A stretch of DNA of 64,000 nt, from assembly GCF_002288225.1 (NCBI RefSeq), contig NZ_CP016777.1, positions 1,178,001-1,242,000 on the forward strand, given 5' to 3'. The stretch is from Candidatus Planktophila dulcis. Lineage in GTDB: Bacteria > Actinomycetota > Actinomycetes > Nanopelagicales > Nanopelagicaceae. Both the position numbers and the translations under genes were made by a program. The notes below the pieces were generated by a model. That model saw only the letters and a program-made list of their open reading frames with translations, was not told the DNA's origin and made no database searches. Positions 9,906 through 18,253 of this stretch are shown piece by piece. The first letter of the stretch is position 1; the number at the start of each line of letters is the position of its first letter.

Positions 9906-10457
9906 TTATGAGTACATGTGCTTTGCAAGCACACCGATAAATGAGAGGTTGCGGTACTTCTCGTCGAAATCAAGTCCATAACCCACGACGAATTCCTTAG
10001 GAATATCAAAGCCAACGTATTTCACATCGACATCAACCTTTGCAGCTTCTGGCTTGCGAAGGATTGCAAGAATTTCAACAGATGCTGCACCGCGAGAGTA
10101 AAGGTTTGATTTAAGCCAAGAAAGTGTTAATCCGGTATCCACGATATCTTCAACAATCAGAACATGGCGACCAGTGATGTCACGATCGAGATCTTTAAGA
10201 ATGCGAACCACGCCACTTGATTTAGTTCCTGAACCGTAGGAAGAAACAGCCATCCAATCCATCTCGATATGAGTCTGCATTGCACGTGTTAAATCAGCCA
10301 TCGCCATGATTGCGCCTTTGAGCACGCCAACAAGAAGTACATTCTTATCTTTGTAATCTGCATCGACGAGCGCTGCGAGTTCTGCAATCTTTGCTGCAAG
10401 TTGATCTTCTGTTGCTATTACCTTTTCAACATCGGTTCCGACTGCTGCTAAATCCAC
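9906..10457 (-). CDS. hpt: Hypoxanthine phosphoribosyltransferase
   Basis: Salvages hypoxanthine or guanine with PRPP to the nucleotide. The 183-residue protein has the PRPP-binding motif VLIVEDIVDTGLT and the conserved SYGSGTKSSG flexible loop. It starts with GTG at 10457 behind AAGGAG at 8-nt spacing, and lies between tilS and ftsH as in many Gram-positive genomes. Confidence 0.95.
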   Translation of the reverse strand: MDLAAVGTDVEKVIATEDQLAAKIAELAALVDADYKDKNVLLVGVLKGAIMAMADLTRAMQTHIEMDWMAVSSYGSGTKSSGVVRILKDLDRDITGRHVLIVEDIVDTGLTLSWLKSNLYSRGAASVEILAILRKPEAAKVDVDVKYVGFDIPKEFVVGYGLDFDEKYRNLSFIGVLAKHMYS

Positions 10458-10476
10458 GTGGTCTGCTCCTTGATAC

Positions 10477-11439
10477 CTAGGGCTGGGCTAAGAGCGAAAG
10501 TCTGCCCGAAATTCGCTCAACCTTCACACCACCCGGAAGGCTCACCACCCCTTGACCATGCCAAGAAGTGACCAGCGCCTCAACTGCGGCAAGGTGATCG
10601 GCTGTAATTGAGCCTGTCGGGGCGCCAGCGGCATAGAGAGCAGCTCTCAGGACTCGAGAGCGGATTGCTCGAGCCAGGCTCGCTAAGTGATCGCACTCAA
10701 GATTTGCGAGGTCAGATGCTGAGATTTCACTCTGTGCAATCTCATCGAGGGCATCTGCATCATCACGCAAAATCGATGCGCTGCGAGCAAGTGCTGCTGC
10801 AATTCCAGGTCCTAACTTCTCCTCCATCACTGGAAGAACTTCGTTACGAACTCTGACGCGCGAAAATTCAGTATTTCCATTATGCGGATCATTCCAAGGT
10901 TCAATCTCTAATTCTCTACATGCAGCAACAGTTTCTTCTCGAGTGATCTGTAATAGTGGGCGAAGATAAATTCCATTCTCTAATGACATTCCAGACAGTG
11001 AGCGAGTTCCAGATCCCCGAGCAAGTCCTAACAGAACAGTTTCTGCTTGATCATCTCGTGTGTGACCTAAGAAGACTTTCGTTGCCTTCTCTTGCGCAGC
11101 GCACGCACTAAGAGCTTGATAGCGTGCATCACGAGCGCCAGCTTCGAGGCCGGACTCAGTAGTAACCACAACTTTCTTAACAATGACTTTGCCATAACCC
11201 ATCTCCTTCAATTGCTTCTCAACTTTTTCTGCCTGTGCACCCGAACCACTTTGTAGTTGATGATCGATAGTCACAGCAATTGTTGTAATCGCACATACTT
11301 TTGACTCTGTGAGAATTGCAGATGCAAGTGCAAGTGAATCTGCACCACCAGAGACAGCAACCAGCACAACATCGCCGGCTTCAAGCCGAGCAAGGTGAGG
11401 TTTTACAGCGTTGCGAATTGCAACGTTGGCATCAGTCAT
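10477..11439 (-). CDS. tilS: tRNA(Ile)-lysidine synthase
   Basis: Modifies the CAU anticodon of a tRNA-Ile with lysine so that AUA is read. The 320-residue protein has the PP-loop motif VAVSGGADSLALA (about residues 27-39), and the GHTRDDQAETVLLGLARGSG segment typical of TilS. At 320 residues it is shorter than the E. coli enzyme, as is common in actinobacteria. The -10 hexamer TAACCT (11446-11451) lies 6 nt before the ATG, so it is probably leaderless. Confidence 0.95.
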   Translation of the reverse strand: MTDANVAIRNAVKPHLARLEAGDVVLVAVSGGADSLALASAILTESKVCAITTIAVTIDHQLQSGSGAQAEKVEKQLKEMGYGKVIVKKVVVTTESGLEAGARDARYQALSACAAQEKATKVFLGHTRDDQAETVLLGLARGSGTRSLSGMSLENGIYLRPLLQITREETVAACRELEIEPWNDPHNGNTEFSRVRVRNEVLPVMEEKLGPGIAAALARSASILRDDADALDEIAQSEISASDLANLECDHLASLARAIRSRVLRAALYAAGAPTGSITADHLAAVEALVTSWHGQGVVSLPGGVKVERISGRLSLLAQP

Positions 11440-11445
11440 AGGTGA

Positions 11446-11451
11446 AGGTTA
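11446..11451 (-). promoter_or_regulatory. -10 element of tilS, overlapping the stop codon of the upstream gene
   Basis: TAACCT on the minus strand ends exactly 6 nt before the tilS ATG. Its first three bases are the TAA stop codon of the NlpC/P60 gene (11449-11451). No Shine-Dalgarno is seen in the 10-nt gap. Seen directly; promoter activity is inferred. Confidence 0.6.
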
Positions 11452-12651
11452 GACCCGACCACCAAATGGCATAAGCCCCTTAACGCTATAAATACTTGAG
11501 TAGAGCAAGCCCTTATCCTTGGAGTTGGCCTCCCACATCATTCCTCCACCTGCATAAATGGTGATGTGGTGAATTGTTGAGATTGTGCCCTTGTAGGAAT
11601 AGAAGAGAAGATCGCCAGGCTGAAGTTCAGTCAGCGCAACATGCTTTGTATAGCCTGAATACAAAGCAGAGTTAAGTCGATCCCAATTTGGCCAACCAAG
11701 ACCTGCTGACTTATAAGCAGCATAAACAAGACCTGAGCAGTCAAATGAATTTGGTCCTTCAGAACCCCAGATATATGGCTTACGTGCTTGAACCTGCTTC
11801 TTAGCAAAGGCCACCGCAGCTAAACGTTGTGCCTCAGTTGTTCTAATTGTTGTGCGACCCTTGAAGCCAATATTCGGCCAAACTTTCGCTTGGTTGATCG
11901 TGGTAGCCGCAGTAGAAGCTTGGCTCTCTTCAAGCAACGCCAACTGACGTTGTTGTTCTAGGGTCACACGAACATTACGTGCAGTAGCAAGTTCTTTCAT
12001 CAACTTATCTTGAACTGCTCGAAGTTTATTGACTTCCTTTTGTTGAAGAGCTTGCGCTGCATCCGCAATTTTCTTTGTCGCTTCAACTTTAGCAGTGGCA
12101 ACTACCTGGATTGCCTTTGCTTCATCAGCTTTCTTCTTTGCAGCTTTTGCAACAATCTCTGCAGCCTTATAGCGGTCAAGTGCAGTGGTGTTTTGTGCAC
12201 CTAACGTGTTGAGAGTGGAGAGTTGATCAATGAGATCTTGTGGTCCATTAGAACTCAGTAAGGGTTGGATATCACTCATACTTCCACCGAGGATGTATGC
12301 ATTGGCTGCAAGTTTTCCGATAACTCGGTGAGCTTCTGCGACTGCAGCTGCTGTCTCGGCAGCATGTTTGGCAGCCGCAATTGCTTGCGCTGTAGCAACT
12401 TCGAGTTCTCTCTTCGCTTTAAGATAAACAGCTTGCGCAGCATTGGCTCTGGCAGTTAATTGTTTAAGAGTGAGATTTGCTGCAGCTAATTTCTTTGCTG
12501 CAGCATCTGCTGCAGCTTTCTTGGCAGCTTCTGCCTGTTTAGCCGCTTCAATCTCAGCAAGTGTTGGTTTTGGCTTTGCGATGGCAGGGGTGGCCGCAAG
12601 AGTCAGGCTTGCAATGATGGCAAGGCACATCAAGGATTTTCTGCGGCGCAT
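11449..12651 (-). CDS. Secreted NlpC/P60 peptidoglycan hydrolase with coiled-coil domain (RipA-like)
   Basis: Likely a D,L-endopeptidase that cuts peptidoglycan stem peptides outside the membrane. The 400-residue protein starts with a basic stretch and signal peptide (MRRRKSLMCLAIIASLTLAA, ending at AxA near residues 21-25), then a long Ala/Lys-rich coiled coil (about 30-250) and a C-terminal NlpC/P60 domain. The catalytic Cys lies in SFDCSGLVYAAY and the His in TIHHITIYAG. Coiled-coil plus NlpC/P60 is the layout of actinobacterial division hydrolases. A -10-like TATTCT (12658-12663) sits 6 nt before the ATG. Confidence 0.9.
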   Translation of the reverse strand: MRRRKSLMCLAIIASLTLAATPAIAKPKPTLAEIEAAKQAEAAKKAAADAAAKKLAAANLTLKQLTARANAAQAVYLKAKRELEVATAQAIAAAKHAAETAAAVAEAHRVIGKLAANAYILGGSMSDIQPLLSSNGPQDLIDQLSTLNTLGAQNTTALDRYKAAEIVAKAAKKKADEAKAIQVVATAKVEATKKIADAAQALQQKEVNKLRAVQDKLMKELATARNVRVTLEQQRQLALLEESQASTAATTINQAKVWPNIGFKGRTTIRTTEAQRLAAVAFAKKQVQARKPYIWGSEGPNSFDCSGLVYAAYKSAGLGWPNWDRLNSALYSGYTKHVALTELQPGDLLFYSYKGTISTIHHITIYAGGGMMWEANSKDKGLLYSSIYSVKGLMPFGGRV

Positions 12652-12657
12652 TGTTTA

Positions 12658-12663
12658 AGAATA
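12658..12663 (-). promoter_or_regulatory. -10 element of the NlpC/P60 gene
   Basis: TATTCT on the minus strand ends 6 nt before the ATG at 12651, with TAAACA between and no Shine-Dalgarno, predicting a leaderless mRNA. It lies inside a 15-bp string that recurs upstream of bldC (12659-12673 and 29124-29138). Confidence 0.5.
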
Positions 12664-12705
12664 AATGAGCGCTGTATATATTCGGCGGGTATCGCCTAAG
12701 TGTCG

Positions 12706-13497
12706 CTAGTTAGCCACATCTCTTCGGGTGAAGAGGACCGTTGCAACTATCGCACCGACAAATACATAGGAACTTCCCAGAGTTAAGGCATGCATATATG
12801 AAATTTCTGAGCTACCGCCTTGAGCGATAAGGGAGAGTTGATTTCCTGGCATCCATTCAAGAAATACTGGCTTGACCGCTCCCAAGAGATTTTCGATGAT
12901 GAGAATCCAGAGAACTCCAATAGAAATTGATGAGATAGGTGAACGCAGCAAGAGTCCAAGAATCATTCCCACAATGCCAAAGTAGATCACTGAAATCGCC
13001 ACATTGAGAAGCGTCTTGCCGATTTCCTGGAACCCAGCCGAGGTAAACCATAGATCGGTAGACACCTTTGCTCTATCCGATAAGAAGTATGAGATTGCAA
13101 TACTGACTACCGCAGAGATTGCAATCATTACGAGAGCAAAAATCTTCATGGCGATAAGTTTTCCTACCAAAATCCTTATACGTCCTGGTTGACGAACCAA
13201 AAGATTACGTAGCGTTCCGTAGGTGTATTCCTGCGCTGTCTGTGCAGCAAAGACACAGAGGGCGATAATTCCCAGAAGTCCACCTACTGATGCAAATCCG
13301 TAGACAGATCCACCTGCGAGCTCCAGTACTTCACGACTTACCTGGCGACCACGGTCTGAATTGCCTTGCTCGGAATCAATCATCAAATACAGAAAAGTTG
13401 ATGTCAGACCGGTAAAGAAGAGAGCAGCGCCAATGGTGCCTAAGAAGAGTGTCGGGCGACGAAGTTTTCTCCACTCAGCATAGATCACGCGAATCAT
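12706..13497 (-). CDS. ABC-2 type transporter permease
   Basis: Membrane partner of the ATPase encoded just upstream, which it overlaps by 4 nt. The 263-residue protein has about six hydrophobic segments, starting near residues 18-38, then around 68-90, 112-135, 160-185, 190-212 and 240-258. A cytoplasmic TYGTLRNLLVRQPGR loop after the second segment is typical of ABC-2 permeases. The pair is probably an exporter, but the substrate cannot be read from the sequence. Confidence 0.88.
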   Translation of the reverse strand: MIRVIYAEWRKLRRPTLFLGTIGAALFFTGLTSTFLYLMIDSEQGNSDRGRQVSREVLELAGGSVYGFASVGGLLGIIALCVFAAQTAQEYTYGTLRNLLVRQPGRIRILVGKLIAMKIFALVMIAISAVVSIAISYFLSDRAKVSTDLWFTSAGFQEIGKTLLNVAISVIYFGIVGMILGLLLRSPISSISIGVLWILIIENLLGAVKPVFLEWMPGNQLSLIAQGGSSEISYMHALTLGSSYVFVGAIVATVLFTRRDVAN

Positions 13498-14402
13498 TTT
13501 CGATCTCCTGTCATCTCAAAGAATGTCTCTTCGAGGTTTGGCATCTGTGGTGAAAGTTGTGTAATCAAGATCCCGGCTTCAAATGCTTTGCGATTAAGAA
13601 TTCCGGCCCACTCTGCAGGTCCTTCAATATGAGCCACTTCAGAACGAATAGTTGCTTTATGTCCATCGGCTTGGGCAAGCTCGATAATCTTTTGAAGATC
13701 ACTCTGTGAATCTGTTTTCACAAGGATAAATGGTTGTTGCATTAGGAAGAGATCTTGAATTGGTCCAGCAAAAACGACTTCACCTTTGCGAAGCATCACG
13801 ATGTATTCGCTGATGAGTTCGAGTTCAGAGAGCAAGTGTGATGAGACAAAGACTGTTGTCCCTTCACTTGCCAACTTCTTGAGCAGATCGCGAACTTCTT
13901 GAATTCCTTCTGGATCAAGCCCATTTGTTGGTTCATCGAGGATTAAAACTCGCGGCTGTGGGAGTAGGGCTGCTGCAATTCCGAGGCGCTGCTTCATTCC
14001 TAAGGAATACGTTTTGTACTTTGAATCTCCACGTCCTTCTAGGCCCACTGTCTTTATCAATTCACCAACGCGCTCTATAGGAAATCCACCGAGCGTTGCT
14101 AAGACTTTAAGGTTTTCTTCACCAGAGAGCGCAGGATAAAAAGCTGGTCCCTCAATCATTGCGCCAACGCGTGAAAGGTATTTCTCTGGGTGAGTAATTG
14201 ATTCACCGAGAACTTCTGCTGTGCCACCCGTTGGGGTAATCAATCCAAGGAGCATGCGAATGGTCGTGGTCTTGCCCGCCCCATTGGGACCAACAAATCC
14301 ACAGATGGTGCCGAGGGGAACTTCAAAGTTTGCGTGTGAAACAGCAAAGCCCGAGTCATATTTCTTACTGAGATCTCTCGCTGAGATAGCCATAGTGCTC
14401 AT
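13494..14402 (-). CDS. ABC transporter ATP-binding protein
   Basis: Drives the ABC-2 exporter with the downstream permease. The 302-residue protein has Walker A GPNGAGKTTT, the signature YSLGMKQRLG, Walker B VLILDEPTNGLDPEG and a C-terminal extension typical of the drug/lipid-exporter ATPase class. The open frame continues upstream into the divergent metZ, but the start at 14402 is supported by a -10-like TATATT ending 6 nt before the ATG. An ATG three codons later (14393) is possible. Confidence 0.9.
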   Translation of the reverse strand: MSTMAISARDLSKKYDSGFAVSHANFEVPLGTICGFVGPNGAGKTTTIRMLLGLITPTGGTAEVLGESITHPEKYLSRVGAMIEGPAFYPALSGEENLKVLATLGGFPIERVGELIKTVGLEGRGDSKYKTYSLGMKQRLGIAAALLPQPRVLILDEPTNGLDPEGIQEVRDLLKKLASEGTTVFVSSHLLSELELISEYIVMLRKGEVVFAGPIQDLFLMQQPFILVKTDSQSDLQKIIELAQADGHKATIRSEVAHIEGPAEWAGILNRKAFEAGILITQLSPQMPNLEETFFEMTGDRK

Positions 14403-14408
14403 GTGGGC

Positions 14409-14432
14409 AATATAGCGTCCAAACCTTAGGAT
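14409..14432. promoter_or_regulatory. Divergent leaderless promoters for the ABC ATPase and metZ
   Basis: Minus-strand TATATT (14409-14414) ends 6 nt before the ATG at 14402. Plus-strand TAGGAT (14427-14432) ends 6 nt before the metZ ATG at 14439. The two starts are 37 bp apart, with no Shine-Dalgarno on either side. Clear -35 boxes are not visible, and any would have to lie within or beyond the opposing gene start. Confidence 0.55.
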
Positions 14433-14438
14433 GGGCTT

Positions 14439-15662
14439 ATGAGTAAAGAGGTCTGGGGCTATCACGAGCATCCAAAGCGTCGCGAACCAGATTGGGAAAT
14501 CAATCCACAAACTGCAGCTGTTCGCGAAGGTCTTGCGCGTTCTGGTTTCGGTGAAACTTCCGAGGCTCTCTTTCTCAATAGCGGTTTCACATACGCAAAT
14601 TCACAGGAAGCAGTCGATTCATTCACAGACGAGACTGATCACTTCCTCTATAGCCGTTTTCACAATCCAACCGTTGCGATGTTTGAAAAGCGCTTGGCTG
14701 CCATTGAGGGTGCGGAGCATTGTGTGGCAACGGGTTCTGGAATGGCCGCAATGTTTGCATCCCTTGCCTGCCTTGTTGAAGCAGGAGATCACATCGTTGC
14801 ATCGGCTGCCATGTTTAGCTCATGCCATGTAGTAATCACAGAGATTTTGCCTAAGTGGGGCGTCACATATGAATTGGTAAAGGCAAACGATAAGGCTGCT
14901 TGGGAGAAGGCGCTGACAAAGCCAACGAAGGCAGTCTTTATTGAATCCCCAAGCAATCCACTCTTAGAGATTGTTGATATTCGCTTCGTCTCTGATTTGG
15001 CTCATAAGGTGGGCGCAACAGTAATCGTCGATAACGTGATGGCATCTCCTGTCTTGCAAAAGCCATTAGAACTTGGCGCAGATGTAGTGATGTATTCAGC
15101 GACAAAACATATTGATGGACAAGGTCGCGTTCTTGCAGGCGCACTTCTTGGATCATTTGAATATATCTACGAAAAGCTCATTCCTTTCACTCGTCACACA
15201 GGTCCATCACTGAGCGCATTTAATGCATGGGTTCTCGTGAAATCACTTGAGACCATGGAGCTTCGAGTGACTCGTATGTGTGAAAATGCTCAGAAGCTTG
15301 CAGAATTCCTCGAAACTCGAAAAGAAATAAAGAGCGTTCGTTATCCAGGTCTTGCATCTCACCCTGATCGTGATGTCATTAAGAAGCAGATGAAAGCTGG
15401 CGGCACAACAATCGGAATTGAATTTGCTGGTACTCAGAAAGATGCTTTCCGCTTCATGGATGCACTTCGCGTCATCGATATCTCCAACAACTTGGGAGAT
15501 AGCAAATCACTGATTACTCACCCTGCATCTACTACTCATCGCCGCTTAGCTCCTGATGTGCTGCTAGAGATGGGCATTACACCCTCTGTTATTCGTCTAT
15601 CAGTTGGCCTTGAGCATATTGATGACTTGCTTAAAGATGTAACTCAAGCGCTTAATAGCTGA
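14439..15662 (+). CDS. metZ: PLP-dependent O-succinyl- or O-acetylhomoserine sulfhydrylase
   Basis: Makes homocysteine from an activated homoserine ester and sulfide, by direct sulfhydrylation. The 407-residue protein belongs to the Cys/Met-metabolism PLP family: FLYSRFHNPTVAMFEKRLAAIEGAEHCVATGSGMAA near the N-terminus, and the PLP lysine in YSATKHIDGQGR. Overall it looks most like the MetZ subgroup. Substrate choice (acetyl or succinyl) is not certain. A TAGGAT hexamer 6 nt before the ATG suggests a leaderless mRNA. Its 3' end overlaps ctaB by 19 nt. Confidence 0.88.
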   Translation: MSKEVWGYHEHPKRREPDWEINPQTAAVREGLARSGFGETSEALFLNSGFTYANSQEAVDSFTDETDHFLYSRFHNPTVAMFEKRLAAIEGAEHCVATGSGMAAMFASLACLVEAGDHIVASAAMFSSCHVVITEILPKWGVTYELVKANDKAAWEKALTKPTKAVFIESPSNPLLEIVDIRFVSDLAHKVGATVIVDNVMASPVLQKPLELGADVVMYSATKHIDGQGRVLAGALLGSFEYIYEKLIPFTRHTGPSLSAFNAWVLVKSLETMELRVTRMCENAQKLAEFLETRKEIKSVRYPGLASHPDRDVIKKQMKAGGTTIGIEFAGTQKDAFRFMDALRVIDISNNLGDSKSLITHPASTTHRRLAPDVLLEMGITPSVIRLSVGLEHIDDLLKDVTQALNS

Positions 15663-16513
15663 GCAACAACAAGTAATACAGAGAGCAAGCTCAAGTAAGT
15701 AATCGACCAGTGGAAAATTCCCGCTGCTACCTTGTTGTAATTATCTGAATTCTCTTTTAACTTAAAGAGCTGGAAGGTAAAGACTGCACCGAGCAACACT
15801 GTTGCACAAAGTACCCAGACCGGTAATTTTGCCAATTGGATCATGGCAGTTGATGAAACAACCATTGCAATGGTGTGAAACCACATCTGGCTAATAACAA
15901 TTGATTGGCTTGCAACTGATGGCAACATGGGAATTCCTGCTGCTGAGTAATCATCTTTATATTTAATAGCAAGAGCCCAGAAATGTGGCGGGGTCCAGAA
16001 GAAGACAACCATAAAGAATGCAACTGGTACCCACGTCAGAGATCCCGTAACAGCAGCCCAACCAATCAGAACTGGCATGCATCCTGCTGCTCCACCCCAC
16101 ACAATATTCTGTGCTGTATTGGGCTTAAGAATGATTGTATAAATAACGACGTAATAAAATATTGCAAGAGCAGTCAAGAGCGTTGCAAGCACTGTGGTGA
16201 AGAGCAGAAAAATCGCAAGAGAGAGAATTGTGATGAGCCATGCAAATACTGTGGCTTGGGTTTTGCTAATTACTCCAGTAACAAGCGGACGCTTTGATGT
16301 TCGCGCCATTAACTTGTCGGATTCAGATTCAATCACCATGTTAAAAGCATTGGAGGCACCTGCCGCCAGAGTTCCACCCATCAGGGTTGCTGCGACCAAA
16401 CCCAAGGATGGCAACCCTTTCTCAGCCAAGACCATAGCGGGAAGGGTTGTGATGATCAGGAGCTCAACAACCCGCAATTTCATGAGGTCTACGTAGGGGC
16501 GAAGGAGTGACAC
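15644..16513 (-). CDS. ctaB: Protoheme IX farnesyltransferase (heme O synthase)
   Basis: Adds a farnesyl group to heme B to form heme O for terminal oxidases. The 289-residue UbiA-family protein has about eight or nine membrane segments. The prenyl-diphosphate motif reads NMVIESESDKLMARTSKRPLVTG around residues 62-84 (positions given in place of full alignment), with Glu where many homologues have the first Asp. The second motif region includes YKDDYSAAGIPMLP. It starts with GTG at 16513, 6 nt after TACCCT, so it may be leaderless. Confidence 0.93.
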   Translation of the reverse strand: MSLLRPYVDLMKLRVVELLIITTLPAMVLAEKGLPSLGLVAATLMGGTLAAGASNAFNMVIESESDKLMARTSKRPLVTGVISKTQATVFAWLITILSLAIFLLFTTVLATLLTALAIFYYVVIYTIILKPNTAQNIVWGGAAGCMPVLIGWAAVTGSLTWVPVAFFMVVFFWTPPHFWALAIKYKDDYSAAGIPMLPSVASQSIVISQMWFHTIAMVVSSTAMIQLAKLPVWVLCATVLLGAVFTFQLFKLKENSDNYNKVAAGIFHWSITYLSLLSVLLVVAQLLSA

Positions 16514-16519
16514 ACGCTT

Positions 16520-16525
16520 AGGGTA
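16520..16525 (-). promoter_or_regulatory. -10 element of ctaB
   Basis: TACCCT on the minus strand ends 6 nt before the GTG start at 16513, with no Shine-Dalgarno between. Confidence 0.5.
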
Positions 16526-16611
16526 CCCATAACTGACAGCGAGTAACGGGTCGATTCTCAGTTGCCTTTAAGAAATGAGATCTATCTTGCACTTAACGAA
16601 AGAGGTCCACA

Positions 16612-17049
16612 ATGACATCGAAGAAACCTGAGTGGTTTGAACTAACAGAGGACAAGAGCCCATCTGCCGGTATCCGCAAGATAAATAAGAAGCTTCCTAT
16701 AGCTACTTTGGTAACAGCCGGTGCAATCATTCTGGGCGGTTCAATCTTTGCAACAGCACAAGATGAGCCTTCTGCAGTTGCAGATACTCCGGTTGTTTCA
16801 CAATCTATGGCAGCAGCACAAATTAGTACCCCTGCCATTTCCAACAATGCGAATTCAGCGCCTGCGCCAACTGGGCAAACTCTGCCATCTTCCAAGCTCT
16901 CTTCTAGCCTTAATTCACTACCTATGCCAGTAGTGAGCAATGTTCCACAACGCGACGATGACGATGATGAAGGTCGTGAAGGCAAACATGATCGTGGCGA
17001 TCGCGATCATGATGACGATGATGATGAAGAAGACGAAGATGACGATTAA
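16612..17049 (+). CDS. Single-pass membrane protein with an Asp/Glu-rich tail, unknown function
   Basis: I do not recognise this 145-residue protein. It has a charged N-terminus, one hydrophobic segment (about residues 29-48, LPIATLVTAGAIILGGSIFA), a low-complexity Ala/Ser/Pro/Thr linker and a C-terminal tail of about 35 residues that is almost all Asp, Glu, His, Arg and Gly, ending EEDEDDD. The tail is predicted outside the membrane and could bind cations, but that is inference. AGAGG upstream of the ATG is a plausible ribosome site. Its stop codon shares bases with the stop of the convergent dacB. Confidence 0.8.
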   Translation: MTSKKPEWFELTEDKSPSAGIRKINKKLPIATLVTAGAIILGGSIFATAQDEPSAVADTPVVSQSMAAAQISTPAISNNANSAPAPTGQTLPSSKLSSSLNSLPMPVVSNVPQRDDDDDEGREGKHDRGDRDHDDDDDEEDEDDD

Positions 17050-18245
17050 GCGGTTGTCGTAACCTCTTCAATAACTACTTCAGCTGGTTGTGTAGGAAAT
17101 ACTGGCAAGAGTGGTGCTGCTATCTTTCCTAAAATTCTATCGACTGTTGAACGTGCAAATTTTTCAGCACGTGAACTTGTCTTTAATCTGTCAGCAATGA
17201 TGACAAAGACATATTCACGATCTCCAGCCTCAACATAGCCAGCAAGATTTGCAGTTCCATTAAGAGTTCCAGTCTTAGCCTTAACAAGACCAACTGCTTG
17301 CGGTGCTGTGTCAACAAATCTATTGCGCAGGGTTCCCGTTAATCCACTGATTGGCAGGCCACTAATGAGTGAAGCAAATCGAGAATCTTTACGAATCTTC
17401 ACGAGTAACTGACCAACTTGTATTGCTGTGACTCGATTCTCTTTCGAGAGCCCGCTTGCGTCTTTGATTAATAGCCCTTTGTTGCTCACTCCAAGTCCTG
17501 TGAGTACTTCTTCAAAAGTTCGGGCTACGCCTTCATCACTCAGCGGATAACCAGCTGCTTGTGAAGCAAGACGAGCAATGCGTTCAGTTAGTAAGTTATC
17601 GCTCCACGTGAGCGCAAAAGCCAGCATCTCTTGAAGGTCTGGAGAATCTGAAGAAAGTATCTGCTCGGCAGAAAGCATCTGTGCTTCCTCCGTGCTCACC
17701 TTCTTCATAATGGGGCTAACGCCTTGCTTAATAAAGAAGCGCTTAATGTTGGCAACATCTTGCGAATACAAATCAGAGTAATAAATTGTTGAATTTCGAA
17801 TAGATCCCGGATTTGCTTCCTTGAGAGCTGAAAGTGAGTTGTATTCAATTCGAGGAATGGAAGTGCGACCCATCTTCTTTGCAACAGGATCACTCAGACT
17901 CATCCATGGATCAAGGGAGCCTTGGATAACAAGGCTCTTTGGATTCACCCCAACCCAAGCTGACGTTGTGAAAATTTGAGTGGGTTGCATATATGTCAGC
18001 GCTGCTGCTGCTGAATAGATTTTAAGGACAGAGGCAGGCTTTCGTTGTGAGTATGCGCTCTTCTCAAATACAACCTGACCTGTGAGCTGATCTATGACCA
18101 CAACTGAAGGATTAGCAAGTGCGGAACCTGCTGTAAGTCTTTCAAAGGTTGCAGCAACATTTATTGGATCAAGTGCAGTTGCTTGCCCCGGGAAAAGATT
18201 TGGGATTGCAAAAACAAGGCATGCAAGAATCCCAAACTTTTTCAT
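17046..18245 (-). CDS. dacB: D-alanyl-D-alanine carboxypeptidase/endopeptidase, PBP4 type
   Basis: Exported penicillin-binding protein of the S13 family, trimming or cutting peptidoglycan cross-links. The 399-residue protein has a signal peptide (MKKFGILACLVFAIPNLFP then QATA) and the three serine-enzyme motifs: SVLK inside KPASVLKIY (SxxK), SDN in WSDNLLTERIAR, and KTG in VKAKTGTLNGTANLAGYV. It lies 8 nt downstream of the four-helix membrane gene and ends on the stop codon of the convergent Asp-tail gene. Confidence 0.92.
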   Translation of the reverse strand: MKKFGILACLVFAIPNLFPGQATALDPINVAATFERLTAGSALANPSVVVIDQLTGQVVFEKSAYSQRKPASVLKIYSAAAALTYMQPTQIFTTSAWVGVNPKSLVIQGSLDPWMSLSDPVAKKMGRTSIPRIEYNSLSALKEANPGSIRNSTIYYSDLYSQDVANIKRFFIKQGVSPIMKKVSTEEAQMLSAEQILSSDSPDLQEMLAFALTWSDNLLTERIARLASQAAGYPLSDEGVARTFEEVLTGLGVSNKGLLIKDASGLSKENRVTAIQVGQLLVKIRKDSRFASLISGLPISGLTGTLRNRFVDTAPQAVGLVKAKTGTLNGTANLAGYVEAGDREYVFVIIADRLKTSSRAEKFARSTVDRILGKIAAPLLPVFPTQPAEVVIEEVTTTA

Positions 18246-18253
18246 ATCGAGTA

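Noticed and set aside
12652-12705. c-di-AMP riboswitch before the NlpC/P60 hydrolase
   Set aside because: Only 54 bp separate it from the ABC permease, and a -10 hexamer sits 6 nt before the ATG.
14403-14438. SAM riboswitch or long leader for metZ
   Set aside because: The gap to the divergent gene is only 36 bp and holds two -10 elements.
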